Positions 8,089-17,225 of a DNA stretch of 50,643 bases are shown here, one piece after another. Made by a program: the position numbers and the translations under genes. This stretch comes from UBA11612 sp964475755 (GTDB lineage: Bacteria > Pseudomonadota > Alphaproteobacteria > Rhodospirillales > Rhodospirillaceae): positions 1 through 50,643 of the forward strand of contig CAYYXR010000020.1 in assembly GCA_964475755.1 (NCBI GenBank), written 5' to 3'. The notes under the pieces were generated by a model. It was given only the letters and a program-made list of their open reading frames with translations, did no database searches and was not told the DNA's origin. The stretch's first letter is position 1. Each line of letters starts with the position of its first letter.

Positions 8089-9888
8089 CTAAGCAGCGAC
8101 GGCCGCGCCGAAGAGTTCGTCGTCAACGTCCATGATGCTTGAGCCGCCCGCCAAGATTGAAGACAGTAGCGCACCTGTCTGAGGCAACAATTTGCTCATG
8201 TAGAAACGCGCCGTGGCAATCTTGCCCTTGTAAAACCCGGTCGGATCATCGGTTTTCGATAGAGCCAGTTTGGTCATGCGGGCCCACATGAAACCCACAG
8301 CCACATAGCTCATCATTTTAAGAAGATCTGTGGACGCGGCGCCGGCTTCGTTAGGATTGGACAGCCCTTTCTGAGCCATCGCGCCAACGGCCTGCTGTAA
8401 ACGTCCGAACGCTTTTGCGAGGGCCAGTACAGTTTCTTCCATGGCCGGGTCGGATGCGTTTTCTTCGATGAACGTCTGCACCGGATGGAAGAACGCACGC
8501 AGGTAGCGGCCATAGTGGGCGCTCATTTTGCGGCCAACGAAATCCAGCGCCTGGATGCCGTTGGTGCCTTCGTAGATTTGGGTAATGCGGGCATCGCGCA
8601 CGTATTGTTCCATGCCGTGCTCGCGGATGTAGCCATGTCCGCCGTAAATCTGCACGCCGAGGTTTGCATTCTCGAAACCGGTGTCCGTGCCGAATGCTTT
8701 GATCACTGGAGTGAGTAGCTGAACGAGGTCATCGTTCTTTTGTTTTTCGCTTTCATCAGTGGCTTTATCGGCTTTGTCCTGTGCCATAGCCACCCACATC
8801 ACCAGCGCGCGCATACCCTCGGTTAGGGCCTTGATGGTCAGGAGGTTTTTACGTACGTCCGGATGGACCAGGAGCGGGTCCGCCGGTTTGTCTGGCTGAG
8901 CGGCGCCTTTAAGCCCACGGCCCTGCAGACGTTCGCGGGCGTAGGCGAGGGCGCCTTGATAGGCCGCCTCGGAAAGCCCCAAGCCTTGCACGCCAACGCC
9001 GAGGCGCGCCGTGTTCATCATGGCGAACATGGCGCGCATGCCTTTGTGTTTTTCGCCGACAAGCCAACCTTGCGCTTCATCGAAGTTCATGACGCATGTG
9101 CTGGACGCTTTGATGCCCATCTTGTGCTCGATGGAACCGCAGGCCACGCCGTTGCGCGGGCCGACACTCCCGTCGGGTTTGGGTAAGAACTTGGGCACGA
9201 TGAACAGGCTGATGCCCTTCACGCCCGGCGGGGCGTCGGGAAGCTTGGCCAGTACAAGGTGGACGATATTTTCCGTCAGATCATGTTCGCCGGCGGAAAT
9301 GAAGATCTTGGTGCCGGTGATCTTGTAGCTTCCGTCGTCCTGCGGGTCGGCTTTGGTGCGGATCAAACCCAAGTCCGTGCCGCAATGAGGTTCGGTGAGG
9401 CACATGGTTCCGCTCCAGGTGCCCTCGGTGAATTTGGGAAGATAGAGCTGTTTCTGTTCGTCGGTGCCGTAGAGGGTTAGCGCGTTGAAGGCGCCGTGAG
9501 TGAGGCCCGGGTACATGCCAAAGGACATGTTGGCTGAGCAAATCATTTCCTCGACCAGCATATTAAGGGCTTTCGGTGCGCCCTGGCCGCCGTAATCAGG
9601 GTCTGCGCCAAGGCCTGTCCAGCCGCCCGCGGTAAATTGATCGTATGCGTCCTTGAACCCGGTCGGCGTACGTACGACGCCGTTCTCGAATACACATCCT
9701 TCCTCGTCGCCCGAGCGGTTGATTGGAAAGAGCACTTCCGCGGCAAGCTTGCCCGCTTCTTCCAGCACCGCATCGACAACGTCGGGCGAGAAATCCTCGT
9801 ATCCGGGAAGGTTTTGCAGTCCATCGCCGTCGAAGAGTTCGTGATAAACGAATTTCATATCGCGGAGGGGTGCCGTGTATGTGGCCAT
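8089..9888 (-). CDS. Acyl-CoA dehydrogenase (long, about 600-residue type)
   Basis: FAD enzyme that introduces the alpha-beta double bond in acyl-CoA, the first step of each beta-oxidation turn. Length (599 residues) and the C-terminal extension after the core place it with the long FadE/DmdC-like acyl-CoA dehydrogenases, not the 380-residue short-chain type. Flavin and substrate contacts include MCLTEPHCGTDLGLIRTKA and KIFISAGEHD. The late block QIYEGTNGIQALDFVGRK carries the glutamate used as catalytic base in this group. The start is supported by AGGAG seven bases upstream of the ATG. It lies 14 bases after the FadN-like gene. DmdC acts on 3-methylmercaptopropionyl-CoA, so the substrate may not be a plain fatty acyl-CoA, but the neighbours favour fatty acids. 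Confidence 0.93.
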   Translation of the reverse strand: MATYTAPLRDMKFVYHELFDGDGLQNLPGYEDFSPDVVDAVLEEAGKLAAEVLFPINRSGDEEGCVFENGVVRTPTGFKDAYDQFTAGGWTGLGADPDYGGQGAPKALNMLVEEMICSANMSFGMYPGLTHGAFNALTLYGTDEQKQLYLPKFTEGTWSGTMCLTEPHCGTDLGLIRTKADPQDDGSYKITGTKIFISAGEHDLTENIVHLVLAKLPDAPPGVKGISLFIVPKFLPKPDGSVGPRNGVACGSIEHKMGIKASSTCVMNFDEAQGWLVGEKHKGMRAMFAMMNTARLGVGVQGLGLSEAAYQGALAYARERLQGRGLKGAAQPDKPADPLLVHPDVRKNLLTIKALTEGMRALVMWVAMAQDKADKATDESEKQKNDDLVQLLTPVIKAFGTDTGFENANLGVQIYGGHGYIREHGMEQYVRDARITQIYEGTNGIQALDFVGRKMSAHYGRYLRAFFHPVQTFIEENASDPAMEETVLALAKAFGRLQQAVGAMAQKGLSNPNEAGAASTDLLKMMSYVAVGFMWARMTKLALSKTDDPTGFYKGKIATARFYMSKLLPQTGALLSSILAGGSSIMDVDDELFGAAVAA

Positions 9889-9902
9889 GGCGGTTCTCCT
9901 TA

Positions 9903-12245
9903 CTAATTCCGAAGCGGTTTGCCGGTATCGAGCATGTGTTCCATGCGCGCGAGCGAAGCTGGATTGCGCGCCAGTTCCATGAACACATTGCGTTCCAGCT
10001 TCAGCAGGTTTTTCTCGGTAATCGTTTCTGTGTGATCGGTCTCGCCGCCGCTGAGCACGCTAGCAAGGGCGGTGGCGACGACTTTATCGTGCGGCGTTGC
10101 CTTGCCTTGCAAGACAAGTGCATCGAGGGCGAGTTTCAGCCCCGCTGCCCCGCCCGGGCCCGGCAAAGAAATTTCGGCGTCTTCCGGCGGCGTATAATTC
10201 TCGGCAAGTTTGAGGGCCTTGGCTTTCGCGTCGGCCAGCAAACGGTCTCGGTTCATGGTGATGCCGTCCTCGCGCCGGAGGATTCCCATTTCTTTTGCTG
10301 ACGCTGCGGAACGCGACACCTGCGCCGTGCCGATCAGCTCAAAGGTTTTGGCGACCGCCGGCATGGGGCCGCGGGGCAATTTCGGGTTGTTCTTGAACCG
10401 CAGCAGCATCTCCTTGCAGCCGCCCCAGCCGGGGATCACACCGACGCCGACTTCGACAAGTCCCGTGTAGGTTTCGGCGTGGGCCTGGATTGTATCGGAA
10501 TGCAGCAGAATTTCGCAACCGCCGCCAAGGGCCATACCGAGTGGCGCGGCAACAACAGGAAAGGGGGCTTGCTTGAGGGCGAGATATGTTTTCTGTCCGT
10601 CTTCCACTTGGCTTTCAAGCTCGCCCCAGACGGCAATGTTGGCAGCGAACAGCATCAAGCCGACATTGGCGCCCACTGAGAAATTCGGGCCTTCATTATG
10701 GATGACGAGGGCTTTCCATTTCTTTTCCTTGTCGTTCTTGAACAGCTTGAGGACGTCCTTGTAGGCGGCCATGGTCATGGGGTCGAGACTGTTGGCGCGC
10801 GAGGTGAACTCAAAACACAGAACGCCGTCGCCAATGTCCCAGACCTTTGCGGACGGGTTTTTGATAATGGGTTTCGCGCCCCGTTTGATGTCGGAGAGCT
10901 TCAAAACGCCGTCCGGGCGAACAACGTCCGTGTATTCGCCCTTAGTGGTAAGGTACTGAAGCTTGCCGCCTTCGGTTCGATAGAAGCTGCCTTTTTCTGC
11001 GGCCAGTTTCAGTAACGGCGGCACTTCTATTTTTTCGGCAGTGAGTTTGTCGGCAAACCATTTGGCCCCCAGAGTGTCGATGATCTCGAAGGGTCCCAAT
11101 CCCCAGCCGTAGCCGTCTTTCATGGCTTCATCGACATCGAAGATGGTGTCGGCGATTTCGGGCACGAGGCCAGCCGTGTAGGTCAGGCCCTGACTCGCGA
11201 TTTTCCAGGCGTATTGGCCGCCTTTGTCTTCGTGTTCCACAACGGCTTTGAGGCCACCCTTTTTGGCGACGCCCAGGCTGTCCAATTGCGCTTTCACGCT
11301 GGGTCCATATTCGGCGGTTTTTAGATCGATGCTTTCCTTGATGCGTTTGCCGCCTTCTTTTTTAAGCCGATAGAAACCGGAGGGCCCTTTGCGCCCAATC
11401 CAGCCGTTCTTGATCATTGTCTTGAACGTCTCCGGCTCGCCGGCAATGCGGGCGTAATCATCGGTTTTGGGCAGCAGTGACAGCATGGATTTGGCGATAT
11501 GCGGCATAAGGTCCAAGCCCACCAAATCGATCAGGCCGAAGATGCCGGTCTTCGGGATGCCGAATGGGCGGCTTGCCACTGCATCTGCTTCCTCCACCGT
11601 GAGATCCAAGTTGAGGGCCTCGACGACGCAGGTTTGCATCCAATAGGTGCCAATGCGGTTGGCGATAAAGCCGGGGGTATCTTTGCACAGCACGACGCCT
11701 TTACCGAGATTAACGTCGCCGAAAACGCGGATGGTATCAACCGCGTCCTTTCGTGTTTTCTCTCCACCGACAATTTCGAGTAAACGCATGTAACGCGGCG
11801 GATTGAAGAAGTGGGTGATCAGGAAATCGGGAACCATGTCCTTTGGCATACCGCTGGTCAGTTCCTTGAGCGGAATAGTCGAAGTATTTGAAGAAACGAT
11901 AGACCCCTTTTTCCGTTTGGGTTCGATTTTTTTGTACAAGTCTTGCTTTATGTCGAGGCGCTCGATGATGGCTTCGACAATCCAATCGCAATCGGCGAGA
12001 AGATCGAGGTTGTCCTCGATGTTCCCGGTTGTGATCATCGCGGCGTTGCGCGGCGACATGAATGGCGCTGGCTCGGTCTTGAGCATTTTTGCGACCGCGC
12101 CTTCGGCGACCGCATTTCTGTTGCTGCCTTCTTTGGGAACAATGTCCAAAAGGACAACGGGAATTCCTGCGTTGGTGATGTGCGCGGCGATGCCGGCGCC
12201 CATGACGCCGGCACCGATCACTGCCGCTTTCTTTATCTCGGCCAT
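9903..12245 (-). CDS. fadN: Bifunctional 3-hydroxyacyl-CoA dehydrogenase / enoyl-CoA hydratase, FadN type
   Basis: Carries the hydration and NAD-dependent oxidation steps of beta-oxidation on one 780-residue chain. The domain order is dehydrogenase first, then hydratase, the reverse of E. coli FadB and the same as Bacillus FadN. The NAD loop is VIGAGVMGAGIAAHITNAG at about residues 9-27, and the dehydrogenase catalytic region contains THFFNPPRYMRLLEIVGG at about residues 144-161. The C-terminal crotonase domain (from about residue 480) has the oxyanion-hole segment and both catalytic glutamates, GMALGGGCEI and LVEVGVGVIPGWGG. A strong AGGGAGG precedes the ATG. It is 12 bases from the thiolase gene, as expected for a two-component beta-oxidation complex. 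Confidence 0.95.
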   Translation of the reverse strand: MAEIKKAAVIGAGVMGAGIAAHITNAGIPVVLLDIVPKEGSNRNAVAEGAVAKMLKTEPAPFMSPRNAAMITTGNIEDNLDLLADCDWIVEAIIERLDIKQDLYKKIEPKRKKGSIVSSNTSTIPLKELTSGMPKDMVPDFLITHFFNPPRYMRLLEIVGGEKTRKDAVDTIRVFGDVNLGKGVVLCKDTPGFIANRIGTYWMQTCVVEALNLDLTVEEADAVASRPFGIPKTGIFGLIDLVGLDLMPHIAKSMLSLLPKTDDYARIAGEPETFKTMIKNGWIGRKGPSGFYRLKKEGGKRIKESIDLKTAEYGPSVKAQLDSLGVAKKGGLKAVVEHEDKGGQYAWKIASQGLTYTAGLVPEIADTIFDVDEAMKDGYGWGLGPFEIIDTLGAKWFADKLTAEKIEVPPLLKLAAEKGSFYRTEGGKLQYLTTKGEYTDVVRPDGVLKLSDIKRGAKPIIKNPSAKVWDIGDGVLCFEFTSRANSLDPMTMAAYKDVLKLFKNDKEKKWKALVIHNEGPNFSVGANVGLMLFAANIAVWGELESQVEDGQKTYLALKQAPFPVVAAPLGMALGGGCEILLHSDTIQAHAETYTGLVEVGVGVIPGWGGCKEMLLRFKNNPKLPRGPMPAVAKTFELIGTAQVSRSAASAKEMGILRREDGITMNRDRLLADAKAKALKLAENYTPPEDAEISLPGPGGAAGLKLALDALVLQGKATPHDKVVATALASVLSGGETDHTETITEKNLLKLERNVFMELARNPASLARMEHMLDTGKPLRN

Positions 12246-12257
12246 GACCGCGCCTCC

Positions 12258-13394
12258 CTAAAGGGCTTCTAAAATCGTCGCGACGCCCTGGCCGCCGCCG
12301 ATACACATGGTGGCAAGACCGTATTTCTTTTTCTCGCGCTTCAGCAATGAAGCTGCCTTGCCTGTGATACGCGCACCCGATGCCCCCAGTGGGTGGCCGA
12401 TGGCAATCGCGCCGCCGTCAATGTTGGTTTTGGAAAGATCAATGCCAAGATCCTGAACGACGGAAAGACTTTGAGCTGCGAAGGCTTCGTTGAGTTCTAT
12501 GATGTCTATCTTGTCGAGTTTCAGACCCGCGCGCGCCAGTGCCTTCGACGTTGCTTCGACCGGGCCAATACCCATGATTTCTGGTGCGCAGCCGGATACG
12601 GCAATGGAGACGATGCGCGCCAAGGGGGATAGGCCGTTTTTCGAGGCATAGTCTTCCGAGCAGACCAAGACCGCGGAGGCGCCGTCGGTCAACGGTGAAG
12701 ACGTGCCAGCGGTTACGGTTCCCGTTTCCTTGAACGCGGGCTTCAGTCCCGCCAATCCTTCGGCCGTCGTGTCTGGGCGGATACAGCCGTCCGCATCGAC
12801 CATACCGCCTTCGCCCTTGACCGGAATGATCTCGTCTTTGAACTTGCCGTCGGACTGGGCCTTGGCCGCGCGTTTGTGACTTTCAACAGCGAATGCTTCC
12901 TGTTTGTCTCGGGGAATCTGGTATTTTTCCGCCAAGTTCTCCGCCGTCTCGCCCATTGAGATGTAAGCGTGGTGCCCTGCGTTGACGAGCTCAGGGTTGG
13001 GCATGGGGTTGAATCCGGCCATAGGAATGCGGCTCATGCTCTCGATGCCTGCGCAGACGAAGACCTCTCCCGCCCCCATCTTGATGGCGCCAGCGGCCAT
13101 GTGAATGGATTGCATGGAGGAGCCGCAAAATCTGTTTACAGTTTGTCCTGCCGTGCTGTTCGGTAAGCCGGCGAGGAAAACGACATTGCGCCCCACATTG
13201 AGACCCTGCTCGGCTTCGGGAAATGCGCAACCCATAATCAGGTCTTCGATGTCTTCAGGCTTAACTTTCGACTTTTCCAAAAGCCCTTTCACCACCGTGG
13301 CAACCATATCGTCCGGCCGCGTTTTTTTCAGTGCGCCTTTGTTGGCCAGAGTGAAGGCGGAGCGATTGTAGCCAGCGATTACGACGTTGGTCAT
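12258..13394 (-). CDS. fadA: Acetyl-CoA acyltransferase (3-ketoacyl-CoA thiolase)
   Basis: Thiolytic cleavage of 3-ketoacyl-CoA to acetyl-CoA and a shortened acyl-CoA. The length of 378 residues is a little under the usual 390. The nucleophilic cysteine is in NRFCGSSMQSI at about residue 90. The histidine of the GHPLGASGARI block and the second catalytic cysteine in CIGGGQG near the C-terminus are present. AAGAAGGGA precedes the ATG at a good distance. Its pairing with the FadN-type gene immediately downstream and the acyl-CoA ligase immediately upstream supports a degradative thiolase over a biosynthetic one, which would normally sit beside phaB or atoDA. Confidence 0.95.
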   Translation of the reverse strand: MTNVVIAGYNRSAFTLANKGALKKTRPDDMVATVVKGLLEKSKVKPEDIEDLIMGCAFPEAEQGLNVGRNVVFLAGLPNSTAGQTVNRFCGSSMQSIHMAAGAIKMGAGEVFVCAGIESMSRIPMAGFNPMPNPELVNAGHHAYISMGETAENLAEKYQIPRDKQEAFAVESHKRAAKAQSDGKFKDEIIPVKGEGGMVDADGCIRPDTTAEGLAGLKPAFKETGTVTAGTSSPLTDGASAVLVCSEDYASKNGLSPLARIVSIAVSGCAPEIMGIGPVEATSKALARAGLKLDKIDIIELNEAFAAQSLSVVQDLGIDLSKTNIDGGAIAIGHPLGASGARITGKAASLLKREKKKYGLATMCIGGGQGVATILEAL

Positions 13395-13430
13395 GTGTGC
13401 GGTCCCTTCTTGCCGTATCTCGATCAGATG

Positions 13431-15128
13431 TTATGACGCATTATTCGATGCTGCGTGTTCTTCTTTGAGTTCTTTTTTAGACAGTTTCCCGATGAGGGTT
13501 TTGGGAAGCTCATCCCGAAATTCGTAATATTTAGGCTGTTCAATGGCCGAGATTTTGTCCTTTAGGAAGGCTTTGATCTCGTCTTCCGATATGGTTTCCC
13601 CTGCTTTTGGCTTGATGAACGCTTTGGGTGCTTGGCCGCGGTAGGGATGGTCCACGCCGATCACCACAACCTCTTCAACAGAAGGGTGTAGGTGTATCGC
13701 TTCTTCGACCACGCGCGGGTAAATCTTGTACCCCGAGGCGTTGATCATGTCCTTGATGCGATCGACGATAAAAACATATCCCTCGTCATCCATGTAACCC
13801 ACATCGCCCGTATGAAATGCGCCGTCTTTCATCGCGTCGGCTGTTTCCTGTTCGCGGTTCCAATATCCACTCATGACCTGAGGGCCGCGCACGCAGATTT
13901 CGCCTTTCTCGCCGATGCTGAGAACGCGGTCGTCTTCCAACGACCTGATCTCAACAATGGTACCGGGCATGGGTAGTCCGACAGAGCCGGATTTGTTTTC
14001 ACCCTCAGTGGGGTTGGTACACACCACCGGTGATGTTTCGCTCAACCCATACCCCTCTACGACCACGCATCCGGTTCGTGCTTCGAATGCCCGTTTGACT
14101 TCCGTAGGCAGCGCCGCACCGCCCGAAATACAAAGTTTGAGAGAGGTGAGGTCGTAGCTCTCTACGTCCGGGGAATTGTTTATGGCCGTAAATATAGTCG
14201 GGACAGCCGGAAACAATGTTGGCTTCTTGCGGTCAATTGTTTTCAGGCAATCTTTTAGATCGAAGCGCGGCATCATGATAATTTCGGCGCCGTATTCCAT
14301 TCCGCAAAGCATTACAACCGTCATCGCGAAGACATGAAAAAAGGGAAGCGCGGCCAAAAACCGTTCGGACCCGTAAATAGGATCGCTATTCCAACATGCA
14401 ACCTGCCGCGCATTTGCGGTTAGGTTGGCATGAGTCAGCATTGCGCCTTTGGGGAGCCCAGTCGTGCCGCCGGTGTATTGCAGGACGGCGATGTCTCGGT
14501 GGGGGTCGATTTCGACAGGATTAAAATCGGCGGAATTGTCGATAAGGTCGTCCCACCATATTTGACGATCGTCGTCTTCGATATCGGCTACCGTTGATCG
14601 TTTGAACAGATTAAAGAGAATCGATGTGCCCAGCGGCAACGCTTTTGACATGGAGCAAACAATTAACGTTTTGATTTGCGTTTTTTCCAGTAGCTCTCTG
14701 GCCTTTGGGTACATGGCCGTCAGGTCCATGGTCACCAGTACGTCGATTCCGGCGTCTTTGACCATGACCTCCAATTCGCGGGTCGTGTACAGGGGATTCA
14801 TATTGACGATCGTGGCGCCGGCCTTGGTCGCGCCGAAGAACGCGGCGATATAGTAGGGCGCGTTGGGGAGTTGCAGGCCAATACGCGTGCCTTTTTTAAC
14901 CCCTAAGTTCTGGAACCCCTTGGCGGCTTTCGCTACCAATTCCCCTGTTTCGGCATAGGTCCAGTGCCGGCCCAGGAATTCCATACAGTTCTTTGATTTG
15001 TATTTTCGAACTGCATCATCCAGCAGGGTGTATATGGCCGCAGACGGCAACGGCGTGTCCCATGGCGCAAAATCCGGGTAATTCCTCAGCCAAGGAAAGT
15101 CTGGGCCCATCGCGACTTCGGCAGCCAT
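13431..15128 (-). CDS. fadD: Long-chain fatty acid-CoA ligase
   Basis: Activates fatty acids with ATP and CoA through an acyl-adenylate. The 565-residue protein has the AMP-binding P-loop YTGGTTGLPKGAMLTH at about residues 217-232, the adenine-contacting GYGLSETSP at about residues 359-367, the TGDVGYMDDEGYVFIVDR hinge region, and the C-terminal catalytic lysine in the LPKTLIGKLSKKEL block near residue 545. Length and motif spelling match FadD-type long-chain ligases. The ATG follows AGGGA. It lies 37 bases before the thiolase and 51 bases after the SCP2-like gene on the same strand, so fatty-acid activation and degradation are probably encoded on one transcript. Confidence 0.95.
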   Translation of the reverse strand: MAAEVAMGPDFPWLRNYPDFAPWDTPLPSAAIYTLLDDAVRKYKSKNCMEFLGRHWTYAETGELVAKAAKGFQNLGVKKGTRIGLQLPNAPYYIAAFFGATKAGATIVNMNPLYTTRELEVMVKDAGIDVLVTMDLTAMYPKARELLEKTQIKTLIVCSMSKALPLGTSILFNLFKRSTVADIEDDDRQIWWDDLIDNSADFNPVEIDPHRDIAVLQYTGGTTGLPKGAMLTHANLTANARQVACWNSDPIYGSERFLAALPFFHVFAMTVVMLCGMEYGAEIIMMPRFDLKDCLKTIDRKKPTLFPAVPTIFTAINNSPDVESYDLTSLKLCISGGAALPTEVKRAFEARTGCVVVEGYGLSETSPVVCTNPTEGENKSGSVGLPMPGTIVEIRSLEDDRVLSIGEKGEICVRGPQVMSGYWNREQETADAMKDGAFHTGDVGYMDDEGYVFIVDRIKDMINASGYKIYPRVVEEAIHLHPSVEEVVVIGVDHPYRGQAPKAFIKPKAGETISEDEIKAFLKDKISAIEQPKYYEFRDELPKTLIGKLSKKELKEEHAASNNAS

Positions 15129-15179
15129 CTTAGTCCCTACAAATCACCAATCGTTGACGGTCGTCGTCGGTCTTGGAAA

Positions 15180-15488
15180 TTATGAATCCAGTAAGCTTGA
15201 AAGTTTCAGCGCGATTCCTTTGGAGCCGAAGACTTTCAATTTTCCCATGGTGAATGCCACCATAGGATTCAGCTCACCTTGCATAAGTTTCTGCATGTTT
15301 TCCGATGAAAGAACTAAGGTCGTCTCCGCATCTTCATCCGCTGGACTTGGAGTTATGACGACTTCGTCACCCGTCGCATCCAACATGATTTTTCCATCAT
15401 CGCCCAGATCGAACAACACTGAGTGGTTAAGCTCTTTAAGTTTTTCCGCCTGAGCTTTCATCTCTGACACCAGATCATCCAACGTCAT
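15180..15488 (-). CDS. SCP2 sterol-binding domain protein
   Basis: A small stand-alone sterol carrier protein 2 domain (102 residues from the chosen start). This fold has a hydrophobic tunnel that binds fatty acids, acyl-CoAs or other lipids. Recognisable are the strands LFDLGDDGKIMLDATGDEVVI, the segment TTLVLSSENMQKLMQGELNP and the closing MVAFTMGKLKVFGSKGIALK, which is the most conserved part of the family. I prefer the ATG at 15488 (MTLDDLVSE) because GGAG stands six bases before it; an in-frame ATG seven codons earlier has no such site. As first gene of the fad cluster it may deliver acyl chains to the ligase; that role is inference from position. Confidence 0.9.
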   Translation of the reverse strand: MTLDDLVSEMKAQAEKLKELNHSVLFDLGDDGKIMLDATGDEVVITPSPADEDAETTLVLSSENMQKLMQGELNPMVAFTMGKLKVFGSKGIALKLSSLLDS

Positions 15489-15885
15489 AATTAACTCCAA
15501 TGTCTTCAAACTCAGGGGCCTGCCTCATCACTGCTACCGGGCTAAATTCCAGTAGGCAATGGTGGCGCGTAAAGCCCAGTCTAATCCGCAATTCGAGTTA
15601 TGGCGCTGACCGTTATAACTAATATCTGGAAATTCGCGCCCTAGTTAATAAACTACTTTCTCACAATTACCGATACGTGCGCCGCCGGGGCCGCCCCTTA
15701 AAGGTGGTGAATTTGCCCCCAAAAGGACTCCGAAGACCCAGAAATTCAATCATTTCATACAGTTATTTGACCTTGGGAAGGTGACAAGATAGCTTTAATC
15801 GCGTAACAGCGGGGATGGTGCGGCACCGATGGGGATGCCGTCCGCGGTCGCGTGGCCGAAGCCTCCGGACAGGACAGTTTTTGAG
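15489..15885. other. Intergenic region between the fad operon and the EAL-like gene
   Basis: About 400 bases separate two divergent starts, so promoters for both must lie here. I see no gene or terminator. The AT-rich block 15640-15670 and the segment 15752-15765 (ATTTCATACAGTTA) stand out; the latter recurs exactly at 32206-32219, upstream of the PAS-GGDEF gene. If translation of the EAL-like gene begins at the earlier ATG at 15829 instead of 15886, the region is correspondingly shorter. Confidence 0.5.
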
Positions 15886-17124
15886 ATGTCAGATACCGCC
15901 AGGGCTGATTTCGGAGGAGGGGAGGCGTCGCCGCCAAAGCCCGAACTTTTGAGAGCGCTTGTTGAAGCGATGGGCAAGTGGCGGCAGGCGCCTGAGGCCG
16001 GCACCAATCTCGTCGTCATAAGTGTCGCGAGCGCACTCCCAGAAACAAAACGCGGCGAAGAACTCGTTGAACAGATGAGTCTGGCTATGGCGACAATTGC
16101 CGTGAAGCGGTCAGGCAAATGTTACCAGGTATCGAATTGTGATTTTGCAATCCTCGTTCGGGTGACCGAGACGGGGCTTATAGGCATGGTGCGCGACCTT
16201 AAGGTCGAGATGCTCCGGACGATCGAAAAGGCGTATCCTGGAAGCTTCGGCACGATTGACCAAAGCCGCTTGGTATTAAGCTACGATCTTACGAACAACT
16301 ATCGGTCCGCCGCCGACCGCATAGCCAAATACGCTGAAATTGCTCAAAAGGCCGTGGAAGAGGCTGACGCGCAAGAACGTCAGCTTCGTCCGCTAACGAC
16401 AGCGGACATCAAAAACGTGATGCGGGCATATGAAAAGTTTGGGAACGAAAAGTTCATTAAAGCTTTTGTACGCACGCAAGACGTTATGCTCAATGTCAGT
16501 GGGAAGCCACCAGAGAGAATTCTCTCCGAGTATTTTATCAGTATGGATTTGCTGAGGAAGCCGCTCATAGTGGACGTTGAAATGCGCGGGTCAGGACGCT
16601 TATTTAACGAATTCACGTTGGTGTTGGATCAAATTCTTCTGCGTGCGTTCAACGAAATGCACACAACAAACCAACGCTGCTCCGTGAACTTGAACGTTGA
16701 AAGCGTGTTTACCGAAGCGTTCGAGGAGTTCATTGACCGCACCCCAACCGAAATTCTGTCGCAAGTGGTGTTTGAGTTTCGCCAATCGAACATCGTTGAG
16801 AATTTCGACGAGTTTCAGGTGGCACGCGGCCTCATTAATTCCAAAGGCGCGCATATTGCTGTTGATCAAATTTTTCCGCAGACCGTTGGTTTGGTTGATG
16901 TGGATTACATTGGTGCGACAATAGCAAAGATTCACTGGCGCAACGGCGCAGAGGAAATCCTGCGCGAGCGCGAGCGGGCTATTAAATATATGCTGGATTG
17001 CAACGTTCTTCCCGTACTCATCCGGGTGGACAACCAGCGCGCTTTGGAAGTGGGTGCAAGCATGGGCATTCACATGTTCCAAGGTTTCTTGATTGATGAC
17101 ATGTTCAATAAGGACGGCGAATAG
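15886..17124 (+). CDS. Degenerate GGDEF/EAL-like protein, probably catalytically inactive
   Basis: A soluble protein of 412 residues. The C-terminal half resembles an EAL phosphodiesterase fold: SVNLNVESVF matches the strand carrying the metal-binding Asn, VVFEFRQSNIVENF matches the EITES strand, and FQGFLIDDMF matches the late GY/FLF-x-x-P motif. The EAL signature itself and the second Asp of DDFG (here AVDQI) are absent, so cyclic-di-GMP hydrolysis is unlikely. The N-terminal half may be a worn GGDEF domain; that is weaker. The ATG at 15886 (MSDTARADF) follows an AGGA; an ATG at 15829 would add 19 unconserved-looking residues. The next gene is a PP2C phosphatase on the same strand, about 100 bases away. 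A receptor or scaffold role is inference. Confidence 0.7.
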   Translation: MSDTARADFGGGEASPPKPELLRALVEAMGKWRQAPEAGTNLVVISVASALPETKRGEELVEQMSLAMATIAVKRSGKCYQVSNCDFAILVRVTETGLIGMVRDLKVEMLRTIEKAYPGSFGTIDQSRLVLSYDLTNNYRSAADRIAKYAEIAQKAVEEADAQERQLRPLTTADIKNVMRAYEKFGNEKFIKAFVRTQDVMLNVSGKPPERILSEYFISMDLLRKPLIVDVEMRGSGRLFNEFTLVLDQILLRAFNEMHTTNQRCSVNLNVESVFTEAFEEFIDRTPTEILSQVVFEFRQSNIVENFDEFQVARGLINSKGAHIAVDQIFPQTVGLVDVDYIGATIAKIHWRNGAEEILRERERAIKYMLDCNVLPVLIRVDNQRALEVGASMGIHMFQGFLIDDMFNKDGE

Positions 17125-17225
17125 CAGCTACCTGCGCTGAATTAGGCCCTGCCTCTAGATTGGCACGTGAATAGCGCCTACGCTATCAATCCCCAGTATG
17201 ATCGAAGTTCAAATCGCGGCGCGGT

